A DNA stretch of 64,000 nt from Paragorgia papillata (Eukaryota; Cnidaria; Anthozoa; Scleralcyonacea; Coralliidae), in contig JAWNZC010000234.1 in assembly GCA_035771165.1 (NCBI GenBank), positions 3,691,001 through 3,755,000 on the forward strand, read 5' to 3'. Of the stretch, positions 32,483 through 42,753 are shown in pieces; position 1 is the stretch's first letter; every line of letters begins with the position of its first letter. The translations under genes and the position numbers were made by a program. The notes under the pieces are model-generated. The model was not told the DNA's origin. It was given only the letters and a program-made list of their open reading frames with translations, and made no database searches.

Positions 32483-34232
32483 CACTGGTCTATATATAAG
32501 AGACTGGATAGAGCATCTAAAATCTGAAGCCGGATGTTACGCCCTAATTTGGGTAATAATTCCATGTCCTACATAACCCAAGTACTTCATGAAAGCCTTA
32601 CCCCAACACACAACCTAACCTAAGGATGGCAATTCGTGTAAATAGGACATGGACGTATAACCCGATTTCCGACCACTTCCGACTTCAATTTCAGACAACA
32701 ATTCTCTATCCAGTCTCTTATATAGATCAGTGAAACAGCAGGGAATTTTGTCTACGCTGAGTAAAAATATCGCGGGCACAAGCGACTTTGGGAAGCTGTT
32801 GACAAATTCTGTGCGTGCGAATTGTTTTTGCGAAGGTGCTTCATTGCAGTTGCTCTGATGAGCTGGATTTCTCGTGTTTCTTGATCTTTCGAATATAAAG
32901 TGAAGAAGACGTGATGTAGCAGCTACCTAGTTCATCCTACTGAAGTACAATGAAATTGTTTTACCGAAGTGAAACTCTTCAAAGTTTGACACAAGCTGCA
33001 TTTCGAGGTTGGACGAGCAGGGGAAGAGAGAAAATGGTAGAGCGAGATCGGTACAAACGAGTTCGTAGATTTAACATCCAAGACGTAAGAATTGATGATA
33101 TTATCATGCCGGATTTTCTTATAAGGAAATGATTAGTGTTTCTTCCGTATTTGGCCATACAGAACAGCAAACTTTTACCCTTGTGTTTATTCGATGTGAT
33201 CTGACTGCTACCATCAACAAGACAGTTATTCTTTGGTTGTTTGGCCATAATTGATGAAAAAGGTAAGTGAAAGCCTTCTTTTAATATTAAGTTATATTTT
33301 TGTTCTTTCTTATGTTCATGTCTTAGAGTATTGTCGAAAGATCGTGGAAAGAAACTATTGCCGTGCTTGTAAATGTTCGAAAATAGTGCGCCAAGTTGAA
33401 AAGCACTTGTTGACCGTTAACTAAAAATTGTGTCTTATGCCTCAAAATTTTATTGCCAATATGTTGTTGTTACATATTATTCTTCGTATCTAAGAAGGAA
33501 TCGGCCTTCGCAAAATTGTAGAATGTATAGAAAATTGGCCCATGATCTGTGCATCTAGTGAAAGTTTACGCAATGTATCAAGGTACTTCAAATGAGCGGT
33601 CATCTACTGGCGAAAACAAACCTGGTGAGGTCTATATTGAGGATTAGCATTCTCTTGAATGATAAATTTCTTCGTTACGCTAAAAAAGCCCAGAATCAAG
33701 TAGGTTTCTTTGGAGCAATTTTGCATTGTTTGCTTTGTTGTTTTGTTATCGTTAGTTGAAAGTCTCCATTGATCTGTTTAAAATGATATACTGGAAAATC
33801 TGCCCTACAGCCTCAAAATATTTTTACCGATTGTCAGTCTTTAGTTGATTTTCTTAAATTTTAACGACACTTTTTTGTTCTAAAAATTGTAGAAATGGGG
33901 TTTTGAGCTCAATTAAACTGCGTGCATTTGAAGCCACGGCATGTTGACCAAAACGTACTCAAGTCGTTGTCACCCAATTTAATATCGTACGATTCACTAA
34001 AATATCTTTCTATTTCTTCACGTTGTGGGAGGCTGCTTCTGACTGTTTCCAGTGTCCTTTCACAAGCTGTTCTACAAACTATACACCTTTTTTCTGGGGG
34101 AAATAAGGCCATAATGGTTGTGGGGGGGAAAACATTTACCGCCATCTTTGTTTATGTTTTTGAAGTCCCCAGACTCCCCACGACAACTCGTGCGACGCAT
34201 GCGCAGACAAAATTCCCTGCTGTTGATCAGTG
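32483..34232. mobile_element. TIR transposon remnant with CACTG...CAGTG ends and 8-bp target duplication
   Basis: The left end is CACTGGTCTATATATAAG and the right end is ...CTGTTGATCAGTG. ATTCTAAT is duplicated exactly at 32475-32482 and 34233-34240. Inside the left end an inverted copy of the terminus (32699-32732, TCCAGTCTCTTATATAGATCAGTG, read in two blocks) makes a 250-bp hairpin. After it the sequence AACAGCAGGGAATTTTGTC mirrors the right end (34204-34224). Two short coding-like pieces lie within: plus 32950-33132, and minus 34112-33909 starting MALFPPEKRCIVC with a Cys pair. Probably a deletion derivative of an 8-bp-duplication element (hAT or P group); no transposase core is seen. Confidence 0.7.
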
Positions 34233-34299
34233 ATTCTAATCTGTTGCCAGTCTCAGAGCCCGCGATCCCTTAGGTTAATTAATACTTCAAGTACCGCAA

Positions 34300-34760
34300 A
34301 TACTCTGCCCAAGCAACAATCTAATTCTGTTCATTTAGCCACTACAACCTCGTTAGCATCAATTTCTTTTTGCGCGAAGCGACTTTTTCTCTTTTAGTTA
34401 TAAGCTCTGGCCTCTGGACTGGGGCTAAAGCGATTAATTAGAAATCTACTCTATTCTAACAATAGAAGGTCGATTCGCGCAAAAAGGAATACCCGCTTTA
34501 TAAGGTCGCTAATCACGATCGGAAATGGCGGCTGTCGAGGCACGCGAAATACGGGCTGACCCGTATTAGCTACGCATGCGTAGAACGAATATCTTGCGTG
34601 TAAACGTCATCAATACACGGCCGACAACTCACTTGAGCCAGCACGCACGTGGACTGCGAACTGCCCCATGAAAGTGGCCGATTTTCTATGCGATTTCCGA
34701 TCGTGTAAACGCTCTCGGCAGAAAATACTTCAAATATACTGCGGGCGCAGAAGTGTGATT
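34300..34760. other. Intergenic interval with small inverted repeats
   Basis: CTTTTTGCGCGAAGCGAC (34366-34383) roughly mirrors GTCGATTCGCGCAAAAAGG (34467-34486), and ATCGGAAAT mirrors ATTTCCGAT (about 34510 and 34690). No coding sequence is supported. Confidence 0.45.
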
Positions 34761-34822
34761 TTCACAAAATGGTGGTGAAAGAGTTTGAACCAGTGAGGTC
34801 TACATGTAATTATAAGTAATAT

Positions 34823-35002
34823 TGTAGAATATGCGAGGGCGTGAAGTGGGTGATGACGTAGGCATTAGATTACGAGGATATTGAATGACAGTGAACACAG
34901 ACTGTGAACACATTCGTGACTTGACTGGGAGCTGTGTATTAGGGTGTATTTTTATTAAAGAGATTTATTCGAGTGTTCTTTGTAGTTGTGCGTTATACTA
35001 CA
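34823..35002 (+). repeat. 5' LTR, 180 bp
   Basis: Starts TG, ends CA, with GTGTATTTTTATTAAAGAG near the end. It is followed after 3 bases by the primer-binding site (35006-35023). Confidence 0.9.
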
Positions 35003-35021
35003 TTTTGGTGCCGTTACCAGG

Positions 35022-35747
35022 ATGACAACATCAACAAGAGCAAGCCTCTTGGCTGTTCCAGAAACTTTTTCGGATGGTGATTTCGGGCTCTGGTTGCGCA
35101 AATTCGAATTGTGTTCAACGAATGGATGGAAAGCAGAGGAAATGTTGAAGCGTTTACCGACACTGCTGCCGGGCAAAGCTTTAGCCGTGTTCGAGCGCCT
35201 TGGAGACGACAAGAAAGAAAGCTTCAAGACCTTAACAGAGGCGATCAATGAAGCATTCGGTGGTGATGCGACAAGCAAACATATTGCCATGATGGAGTTT
35301 CGTCGACGCGCCCGAAAACCCAGAGAGGATATCCAAGTTTTCGCTTATGGCTTGGAAACCTTACTCAGCCGAGCAATGCCCAAGATCGCGAATGACGAGA
35401 GAAATACCCTTCTCAAACAACAATTTATTGAAGGATCTCCAGAGGCGCTGAGAAGATAATTATTACAGAGACCTAATCTGACATACGAGGAGACTGTGAA
35501 AATTGCTCAACAGCTTGATTTGACACCAGAGCTGTCATCGACGAATGCCAATCCTGATGTAAATCAGACGACGGTTCACCCCCAACAAGTAACGAGCAGA
35601 GAATCCATCATGGTCAGCCAACTAACAGAGAGCGTTCAAGTCCTCGCCGAGAACCAGCTTTCAGCGTCAGTGAACAGCATGAGCGAAGTGGCAGCAGTGA
35701 CATGGCCAGAAATCGAGGACAACATGGCGGCAGAGCATGCGCACTGA
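35022..35747 (+). pseudogene. Ty3/gypsy gag (capsid part), one nonsense codon, interrupted
   Basis: The ATG at 35022 follows the primer site. The frame reads a retrotransposon capsid (MTTSTRASLLAVPETFSDGD, WLRKFELCS, MEFRRRARKPREDIQVFAYG, LLKQQFIEGSP). A TAA at 35457-35459 interrupts it, and the same frame continues (RPNLTYEETVKIAQQLDL) to 35747. The zinc-knuckle end of gag resumes only at about 43933, after the insertion. Capsid assembly is its family role; this copy cannot make a full protein. Confidence 0.85.
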
Positions 35748-36617
35748 ATCCCTTTTTAATTAATTCAATATGGCGTCCTTCAATAGATTTCTTAAGGAAT
35801 TATAAAGAACAATCATTTTCGGTTATTTACTATTGTAAATTCCGACATGCGAACGTCCAAAACTTCACCAAATTGAACAATCGTTGAGCACTACAATTTC
35901 TATTAAGTTTGGAGCATCCTAAATAGGTTCCCGAGCCCCTCGTTAGCATACCTCTTATTCGCTGTTTAAAGTCTATTAATCTGCTATAGCACTTATTTTG
36001 GAGCTCCAATTTTGGCTGCTTCTGTGTTGTTTGTCCACGATGCGAACGTCTGAATTTGCTCGGGATGAACGTTACTTTGTTTTGCGGAGTTGTTCGTTCC
36101 ACTTTTTGGTTGTTTAATAGGTTCCCAAAGACCTTAAAATGTACGATTTATTGCAGCCGAGTCGTTGTAATTTAATCCATCAAGCGCCGAGATAAATACT
36201 GAACTCGGCGTGAAGAAGCAATGCATTCCTCGATAATTTCGGGTTCTTGTCCGCCATTTCTTTATGGAGCTGTTGCTAAGGTTGCCAGGGTCTTAACCGC
36301 TGTTATTATTATTAAATGTGACTGTGGATTCAGAAATAATAACCGAAATTTATACGGCAATTTTTGTGAGTATGAGTGTACAGGCCTGTCTAGACGATTA
36401 AACCTTTTGTAATTTGATATTTGGGTAAGAAATGGGTCAATAAGACATTTTAGCGAATAACTCTACTTTAATTTATTGCTATAGACTTCTGTTTATAGCC
36501 GAAATGATCGATATTTAGCCATCAGAATTTTCAAATTAATATTTCCATCCAAATATGAGCCCACAGGCCACTGCCGCTGAGTGTCTGGATTTCTAGCCAT
36601 GGAAGGATGGACCAAAG
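35748..36617. other. Inserted sequence of unknown type between gag and the palindrome
   Basis: It separates broken gag from the start of the palindromic element. A few short ORFs (such as minus 36102-35830) show no motif. I could not define whether it is a separate insertion or part of the unit that carries the palindrome. Confidence 0.4.
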
Positions 36618-37858
36618 TAGTGATACCCCCCCATATAGGGACCAAAGGGATGCCGCCTCATTAAATATTCAAATTATTATTTATTCATTCTCAGGCTCCT
36701 TTGGGACCTCCTAACCCTAACCTCATTATTTATGCTTACATCATTATTTATCAGGCTCCTGTGGGAACTCCTAACCCTAATCTCATTAGTTATTCATTTT
36801 ATAGCGGCCCATTACGTCATTAATGGCTAGCCCTAACTAATATCCAACCCCCTAGCCCTAAATTTTATTTAACCCCCTGGTATTCACTACGTCATGCCGA
36901 CTTATCATTTATGCATACGTCATTCATTCTCAGGCTCCTTTGGGACCATATAACCCTAATCTTATTAGTATTCATTTTATAGCGGCGCGTTACGTCACTA
37001 ATCCTAATCTCATTATTTATGCTTAATTATTTCTCAGGCTCCTTTGGGACCCTTTAAACCCTAAGTTTTATCCAACCCCCAAACCCTAGCTTTTATTCAA
37101 CCCCCCGTGTAATACGTCATAACCGATAGATCTCCGACTAATTTCCGAAGTTACGTCAATATCAAAAGGCATTCCACTTTCTTCCTTATAAGTATTAGTA
37201 ATTACCTTTTCATTTATACACTTTACCCCACTGTCAGTCAACACTTGTGGGACACATAGGTACAAAGAGCATGCGTACAGTAAGCTTTAACGAAATAGAC
37301 GTTCTTTACAAGGAACGAGAGAGAAATTGATAGAGACACTTTATATTTTTTATCTGAAACCTCATCTGTGTGAGTATAGAGAGATTGGAGCATTCTAAAT
37401 GTCTGAATTGGCAGAGATAACTTGAGGTAGTTCTACTTAATAACATATCATGAATATTATATTAAGGTTAGAACCTAAATATTCAAACATAGTAAGTCAT
37501 CCTAGAATCATTGCTAACTAAACCTTCGTTTATAAAGCAAGTCAAGATATCGTAAGAAGAACTTAAGATATATTTTAGATGAGGAATCACTTCGAGAAGT
37601 CATGAAAAGAACGATTTTAAGTGTCGAAATATAAACTAAAGGCAAAGCGATTTATTATTTTGAAAGCGTTGCCACGCTTTTTGTTACTAAGTGTGATATT
37701 TGTATATTTATCCTCAGTGCACGTGCAGGAGACAAAAGAGAAACTCATTAGGGGTCATTAAGAGGATTAAGCGCTTGGGCAAGTCTAGTCAAGAGAGTCA
37801 TTAGCAACACGCGTACATGTAATACAGAATTTAAAATATTTAATTGAGAAATATATCT

Positions 37859-38497
37859 TTACACAAAAAACTCTTGATTATTTAGTGATCTATCGGTAAC
37901 ACTAGCATATGGGCATACAGTACATCTTATAATCCGAAGACATGGATCATGAGCCTTGGATTCTGTACCACAAACATTACATATCAGATTTCGATTAACG
38001 CATTTGTTAAAATATTTCCACGAACACTTAGGACACTCAATTACATGTGTAAAATTAACAGGATTCTGACAACGTTCGCAATCAATAGGTTCGTCATTTA
38101 TAGAATTTTCTGATTCTATTTCGGAAGTTTCTTCGTTTTCGCTCTCTGATTCTGTTTCTTCTTCTGCCTGCGCCAACATTGTTAGCACTCGAACATTTTC
38201 GATAAGGTTTTTGTCAATGTTAATGTCGCCGAGTCCTTTTACAAATACGTTTAAACCAGCTGGTTCGGGAATTCCTGAGAAGTAAGGTGATACACAGTAT
38301 TCTACCAATTCGGCTATTTTTGTGTTTGGTATAGTTCTTCCTTGATACACAATTTCTCCTTTGGGATTCCATGTTAAGTTGACATAGGATGCGAGTAAAC
38401 TATTCAACAAAGAGGACGCGTTCGCTTCATCGACTCCGTAGTCAAAATGTGACAGTATTTCTTTAACACGAAAATCGTCATGTAACCTTTCTCCCAT
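37859..38497 (-). CDS. Cys-rich hypothetical protein (212 aa), left arm
   Basis: A minus-strand ORF from ATG (MGERLHDDFRVKEIL). The N-terminal 120 residues are of unknown fold. Residues about 120-148 form an acidic Glu/Ser tract. The C-terminal 70 residues carry CERCQNPV, CPKCSWKYFNKC, CNVCG and CTVC, a likely double zinc ribbon. It lies 45 bases downstream of the 105-aa ORF on the same strand, as in a compact viral gene cluster. The right-arm copy is broken at the acidic tract. Function unknown. Confidence 0.65.
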   Translation of the reverse strand: MGERLHDDFRVKEILSHFDYGVDEANASSLLNSLLASYVNLTWNPKGEIVYQGRTIPNTKIAELVEYCVSPYFSGIPEPAGLNVFVKGLGDINIDKNLIENVRVLTMLAQAEEETESESENEETSEIESENSINDEPIDCERCQNPVNFTHVIECPKCSWKYFNKCVNRNLICNVCGTESKAHDPCLRIIRCTVCPYASVTDRSLNNQEFFV

Positions 38498-38542
38498 AGT
38501 GTTCAGGGTTCGAATGATGGTCTTTAAAAAATATCGTTCTCT

Positions 38543-38860
38543 TTATATTAGTTCTGCGTGTCCTTCTAAAACTGGACCAAGTAGGACATCAAGAAATCCT
38601 TCACCTTTTTGAACCAGTATTTCTTTTTTTCTCATAAAACTACTTCGGGGACTAGCCAAAGTTGATATGTCGTCGCTATAAGGTCTAACGACTTCAAGCA
38701 AAGCAGGTGATAATTGATATTGCGTTGACCAAAAGTTCAACATACAATCACAAATGCATCTAATTTGCTCAGGGCTACCAGTCTCCAACAGACCTCGCTG
38801 TTGAATAGGTTCACTTGTACATAAAAGTTCAAGAAAGGGTTTGTGCTTTTTGATCAACAT
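38543..38860 (-). CDS. Small hypothetical protein (105 aa), left arm
   Basis: MLIKKHKPFLELLCTSEPIQ at the start, a Cys pair (IRCICDCMLNFW), a basic middle (SFMRKKEILVQKG) and a hydrophobic end (GFLDVLLGPVLEG). It resembles about 100-aa ORFs of unknown role that I associate with A32-type ATPase genes in animal DNA-virus-like elements; that is memory, not a search. The right-arm copy (41736-42053) differs at only about four residues, so both arms keep it open. Confidence 0.65.
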   Translation of the reverse strand: MLIKKHKPFLELLCTSEPIQQRGLLETGSPEQIRCICDCMLNFWSTQYQLSPALLEVVRPYSDDISTLASPRSSFMRKKEILVQKGEGFLDVLLGPVLEGHAELI

Positions 38861-38924
38861 CTCTATTTGACAGTCAGTGTCTAAATGAGGAAAACGCTAC
38901 CAAAACACATATTTTAAGAGGGGG

Positions 38925-39094
38925 GAGGAAGAGGAGTAGGAGGAGGAGAAGGAGGAGGAGGAGGAGGAGGAGAAGGAGGAGGAGGAGGAGAAAGAGGAGG
39001 AGGAGGAGGAGGAGGAGGAGAAAGAGGAGGAGAAGGAGGAGGAGAAAGAGGAGGAGGAGGAGGAGGAGAAAGAGGAGGAGGAGGAGGAGGAGGA
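38925..39094. repeat. (GAG/AAG)n purine microsatellite, left arm
   Basis: A GGA/GGAGAAA tract between the 105-aa ORF and the ATPase end, mirrored by TCC/TTC at 41503-41675 in the right arm. Poly-Ser, poly-Pro and poly-Leu ORFs through it are artefacts. Confidence 0.92.
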
Positions 39095-39352
39095 GCAAAT
39101 AGACACACACACATACAAAAGCATTTAGCTTAAAATATTTATTTCGGTTTTCGCTCAAACATATACATATCAAAAGTTTTAGTAAGGTCTGCTTCTTAGA
39201 TTATATTTAGGCGTTTTTATTTTAAAAGTAGCGTGATAGTCTTTCTTGTCTTCTGGTGATAATTGTGATACATCTTCTTTTGTCATGGGTAAATATTTTG
39301 ATCTAGTCATAAATAGATGATGTTCATACTCTTCTCTATCATCTGGGGTCAT

Positions 39353-40525
39353 CTATGCCAAGTCGCTTTCTTTCCAATCCGAAGAGCTTTCCCAGTTATG
39401 AAAGAAATTATGTTTAAGCGTTGGTTGTTCAACGGTAGGAGGCGGTGTTACAAAATAGGTTTTAGGTATAGCAGGAGCTGTAGGGAAACTCCACGGAAGA
39501 TCGTCAGTTTCTTGCTTTATCTTTGGTGTCAAATTTTCTGAAGTTTTTGGTGGCTGAGTTTGAAGATTAGTCAGAGGTTGAGACTGATTCTGCAATTGGT
39601 TTTGAAACGTCAGAAAACGTCTTAACTGATTGGAGTACAGTATGTTTCTTTCTTCAGGTGTTAACTGTGGCGCTTGTACAATATCTTGCATTTTTTGTTC
39701 TGTATTGTACATGGCATTAACGATCGGAGGTAATTGATAGGATTGCTTTTGTATGAAACTACCCAGCTGTTGCTGCAGGCTGGAGCTATTTTCTCCTGGT
39801 AGAACATTGGTCTTGACGCGGTGATCGTCGTCCGTCGTCGGCTTTAGATCAAACATTAAATAACCATGAGGGCGACTTGTGGCTTCCTCGTAACTCTTCA
39901 TAAATTCATGGACATGACCTGGGTTCACCTGCCGTGCCAAGACAGAAATTTGTTGCTTATGCCTCGGAGACTTGAATAGTACGATATAGTGTCCGTTGAG
40001 GCTGATGTTTCTGGTTTCTTTTCCTTGGTGAAATATGTTCTGAACAATATAGATCACGGAGAGATTCCGGTGATGACTTCCCTTAGTAAATAAACTAGCA
40101 ATAAGTTTATCTCTTCCTGACTGATCCACGAGATCGTCAAGAACAATAAGGTTTCGCTTAGAAACATCAAGAAAATTATCAGAGTCTATATCAGAGGGTA
40201 TGCCTTCGTTAAGCTCAATGCCTGGTATTGTCTTGATCATTTCTAAATACATGGGCTGCCACTGTCCATAACACCAAATGATACGTTCGGGAGGAGGATT
40301 AATCGTAGTTTTGGCGTTTTCCAGAAGTGTCTTCACCCAAACTGTTTTGCCGCTCTGAGTACACCCTGCAACAATGCATGTGAACGGATGCTGCATGACT
40401 GTTGCGTCAGTGAGAAGACGTGCTGGTCTTGAATAAGTATTGTTTTTATGGGAATTTTTTATATGACGTTGCATGTTGAATAGTGTTGAAAACGTTTTTC
40501 CACAACTGCTGCAAACATAAGACAT
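39353..40525 (-). CDS. FtsK/A32-like packaging ATPase with N-terminal C2H2 finger (390 aa, truncated)
   Basis: The ATG at 40525 is chosen because an in-frame TGA lies just upstream. Residues 3-27 form a C2H2 finger (CSSCGKTFSTLFNMQRH). Walker A is AGCTQSGKT near residue 56 and Walker B is LIVLDDL near 128. The block SLFTKGSHHRN, then YIVQNIFHQGKETRN and FKSPRHKQQISVLARQ follows; it is typical of A32-type ATPases that pump DNA into capsids. The C-terminal 150 residues are Gln/Pro-rich. A TAG at 39353-39355 ends the frame where the right arm reads through into 57 more residues, so this copy has lost its tail. Confidence 0.72.
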   Translation of the reverse strand: MSYVCSSCGKTFSTLFNMQRHIKNSHKNNTYSRPARLLTDATVMQHPFTCIVAGCTQSGKTVWVKTLLENAKTTINPPPERIIWCYGQWQPMYLEMIKTIPGIELNEGIPSDIDSDNFLDVSKRNLIVLDDLVDQSGRDKLIASLFTKGSHHRNLSVIYIVQNIFHQGKETRNISLNGHYIVLFKSPRHKQQISVLARQVNPGHVHEFMKSYEEATSRPHGYLMFDLKPTTDDDHRVKTNVLPGENSSSLQQQLGSFIQKQSYQLPPIVNAMYNTEQKMQDIVQAPQLTPEERNILYSNQLRRFLTFQNQLQNQSQPLTNLQTQPPKTSENLTPKIKQETDDLPWSFPTAPAIPKTYFVTPPPTVEQPTLKHNFFHNWESSSDWKESDLA

Positions 40526-40534
40526 GTTCACTCA

Positions 40535-41419
40535 TTGAAGAGCATGAGCAGAATAAATACTTCTAGAGAATTTCGTATTATATATTTATCTTTCTCCTCC
40601 TCCTCTTTCTCCTCCTCCTCCTCTTTCTCCTCCTCTTTCTCCTCCTCCTCCGCTTTCTCCTCCTCTTTCTCCTCCTCCGCCTCCTCCTCTTTCTCCTCTT
40701 TCTCCTCCGAGGAAGCCACAAGTCGCCCTCATGGTTATTTAATGCTTGATCTAAAGCCGACTACGGACGACGATCACCGCCTCAAGACCAATGTTCTACC
40801 CGGAGAAAATAGCTCCAGCCTGCAGCAACAGCTGGGTAGTTTCATACAAAAGCAATCCTATCAATTACCTCCGATCGTTAATGCCATGTACAATACAGAA
40901 CAAAAAATGCAAGATATTGTACAAGCGCCACAGTTAACACCTGAAGAAAAGAACATACTGTACTCCAATCAGTTAAGACGTTTTCTGACGTTTCAAAACC
41001 AATTGCAGAATCAGTCTCAACCTCTGACTAATCTTCAAACTCAGCCACCAAAATCTTCAGAAAATTTGACACCAAAGATAAAGCAAGAAACTGACGATCT
41101 TCCGTGGAGTTTCCCTACAGCTCCTGCTACACCTAAAACCTATTTTGTAACACCGCCTCCTACCGTTGAACAACCAACGCTTAAACAAAATTTCTTTCAT
41201 AACTGGGAAAGCTCTTCGGATTGGAAAGAAAGCGATTTGGCAAAGATGACCCCAGATGATAGAGAAGAGTATGAACATCATCTATTGATGACTAGATCAA
41301 AATATTTACCCATGACAAAAGACGATGTATCACAATTATCACCAGAAGACAAGAAAGACTATCACGCTACTTTTAAAATAAAAACGCCTAAATATAATCT
41401 AAGAAGCAGACCTTACTAA
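40535..41419 (+). pseudogene. Right-arm ATPase copy lacking its ATPase core
   Basis: The ORF starts in unrelated sequence, passes through the Ser-coding microsatellite, and joins the ATPase gene at EEATSRPHGYL. It thus keeps only the Gln/Pro-rich C-terminal region and the complete tail ending YNLRSRPY. The finger and both Walker motifs are missing. Protein identity to the left arm is very high, so the duplication is recent relative to the surrounding retrotransposon. Confidence 0.8.
40560..40712. repeat. (TCC/TTC)n microsatellite at the palindrome centre
   Basis: A CTCCTCCTCTTT-type tract joins the left-arm ATPase start region to the right-arm ATPase C-terminal part. It is read as poly-Ser in the right-arm ORF and may mark the rearrangement junction. 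Confidence 0.9.
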
Positions 41420-41502
41420 AACTTTTGATATGTATATATTTGAGCGAAAATCTAAATAAAAATTTTAAGCTAAATGCTTTTGTATGTGTGTGTGTGTCTA
41501 TA

Positions 41503-41678
41503 TGCTCCTCCTCCTCCTCCTCCTCCTCCTCTTTATCCTCCTCCTCCTCTTTCTCCTCCTCCTTCTCCCCCTCTTTCTCCCCCTCCTCCTCCTCCTCTTT
41601 CTCCTCCTCCTCCTCTTTCTCCTCCTCCTCCTTCTCCTCCTCCTCCTTCTCCTCCTCCTCCTCCTCTTCCTCCCCCCC
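41503..41678. repeat. (TCC/TTC)n microsatellite, right arm
   Basis: The mirror of 38925-39094, with somewhat different repeat composition. Confidence 0.92.
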
Positions 41679-41735
41679 TTAAAATATGTGTTTTGGTAGC
41701 GTTTTCCTCATTTAGACACTGACTGTCAAATAGAG

Positions 41736-42053
41736 ATGTTGATCAAAAAGCACAAACCGTTTCTTGAACTTTTATGTACAAGTCAACCTATTCAACAGCG
41801 AGGTCTGTTGGAGACTGCTAGCCCTGAGCAAATTAGATGCATTTGTGATTGTATGTTGAACTTTTGGTCAACGCAATATCAATTATCACCTGCTTTGCTT
41901 GAAGTCGTTAGGCCTTATAGCGACGACATATCAACTTTCGCTAGTCCCCGAAGTAGTTTTATGAGAAAAAAAGAGATACTGGTTCAAAAAGGTGAAGGAT
42001 TTCTTGATGTCCTACTTGGTCCAGTTTTAGAAGGACTCGCAGAACTAATATAA
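41736..42053 (+). CDS. Small hypothetical protein (105 aa), right-arm copy
   Basis: The same ORF as 38543-38860 on the opposite strand, full length, with a few substitutions (for example SQP for SEP, STFAS for STLAS). The preserved frame and the mostly conservative change suggest little time since duplication, or selection. Function unknown. Confidence 0.6.
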   Translation: MLIKKHKPFLELLCTSQPIQQRGLLETASPEQIRCICDCMLNFWSTQYQLSPALLEVVRPYSDDISTFASPRSSFMRKKEILVQKGEGFLDVLLGPVLEGLAELI

Positions 42054-42098
42054 AGAGAACGATATTTTTTAAAGACCATCATTCGAACCCTGAACACT

Positions 42099-42753
42099 AT
42101 GGGAGAAAGGTTACATGACGATTTTCGTGTTAAAGAAATACTGTCACATTTTGACTACGAAGCCGATGAAGCGAACGCGTCCTCTTTGTTGAATAGTTTA
42201 CTCGCATCCTATGTCAACTTAACATGGAATCCCAAAGGAGAAATTGTGTATCAAGGAAGAACTATACCAAACACAAAAATAGCCGAATTGGTAGAATACT
42301 GTGTATCACCTTACTTCTCAGGAATTCCCGAACCAGCTGGTTTAAACGTATTTGTAAAAGGACTCGCCGACATTAACATTGACAAAAACCTTATCGAAAA
42401 TGTTCGAGTGCTAACAATGTTGGCGCAGGCAGAAGAAGAAACAGAATCAGAGAGCGAAAACGAAGAAACTTCCGAAATGGAATATATATTTATAAATTTA
42501 GAATATATACTATAATTGACGAACCTATTGATTGCGAACGTTGTCAGAATCCTGTTAATTTTACACATGTAATTGAGTGTCCTAAGTGTTCGTGGAAATA
42601 TTTTAACAAATGCGTTAATCGAAATCTGATATATAATGTTTGTGGTACAGAATTCAAGGCTCATGATCCATGCCTTCGGATTATAAGATGTACTGTATGC
42701 CCATATGCTAGTGTTACCGATAGATCACTAAATAATCAAGAGTTTTTTGTGTA
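42099..42753 (+). pseudogene. Cys-rich protein, right-arm copy, broken
   Basis: It matches the left-arm protein from MGERLHDDF to the acidic tract. There a replacement of about 50 AT-rich bases (42476-42525) shifts the frame and stops it at 42515. The zinc-ribbon half (DEPIDCERCQNPVNF, then CSWKYFNKC) continues in another frame to 42753. Confidence 0.8.

Noticed and set aside
36690..37100. CCCTAA motifs considered as interstitial telomere sequence
   Set aside because: CCTAACCCTAA occurs once or twice per longer repeat with CAGGCTCC and not as a head-to-tail hexamer array. It belongs to the ends of the palindromic element.
38874..39173. Poly-Leu, poly-Ser and poly-Pro ORFs (also 41425-41722)
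   Set aside because: Three frames of the same GGA/TCC microsatellite are open only because the repeat lacks stop codons.
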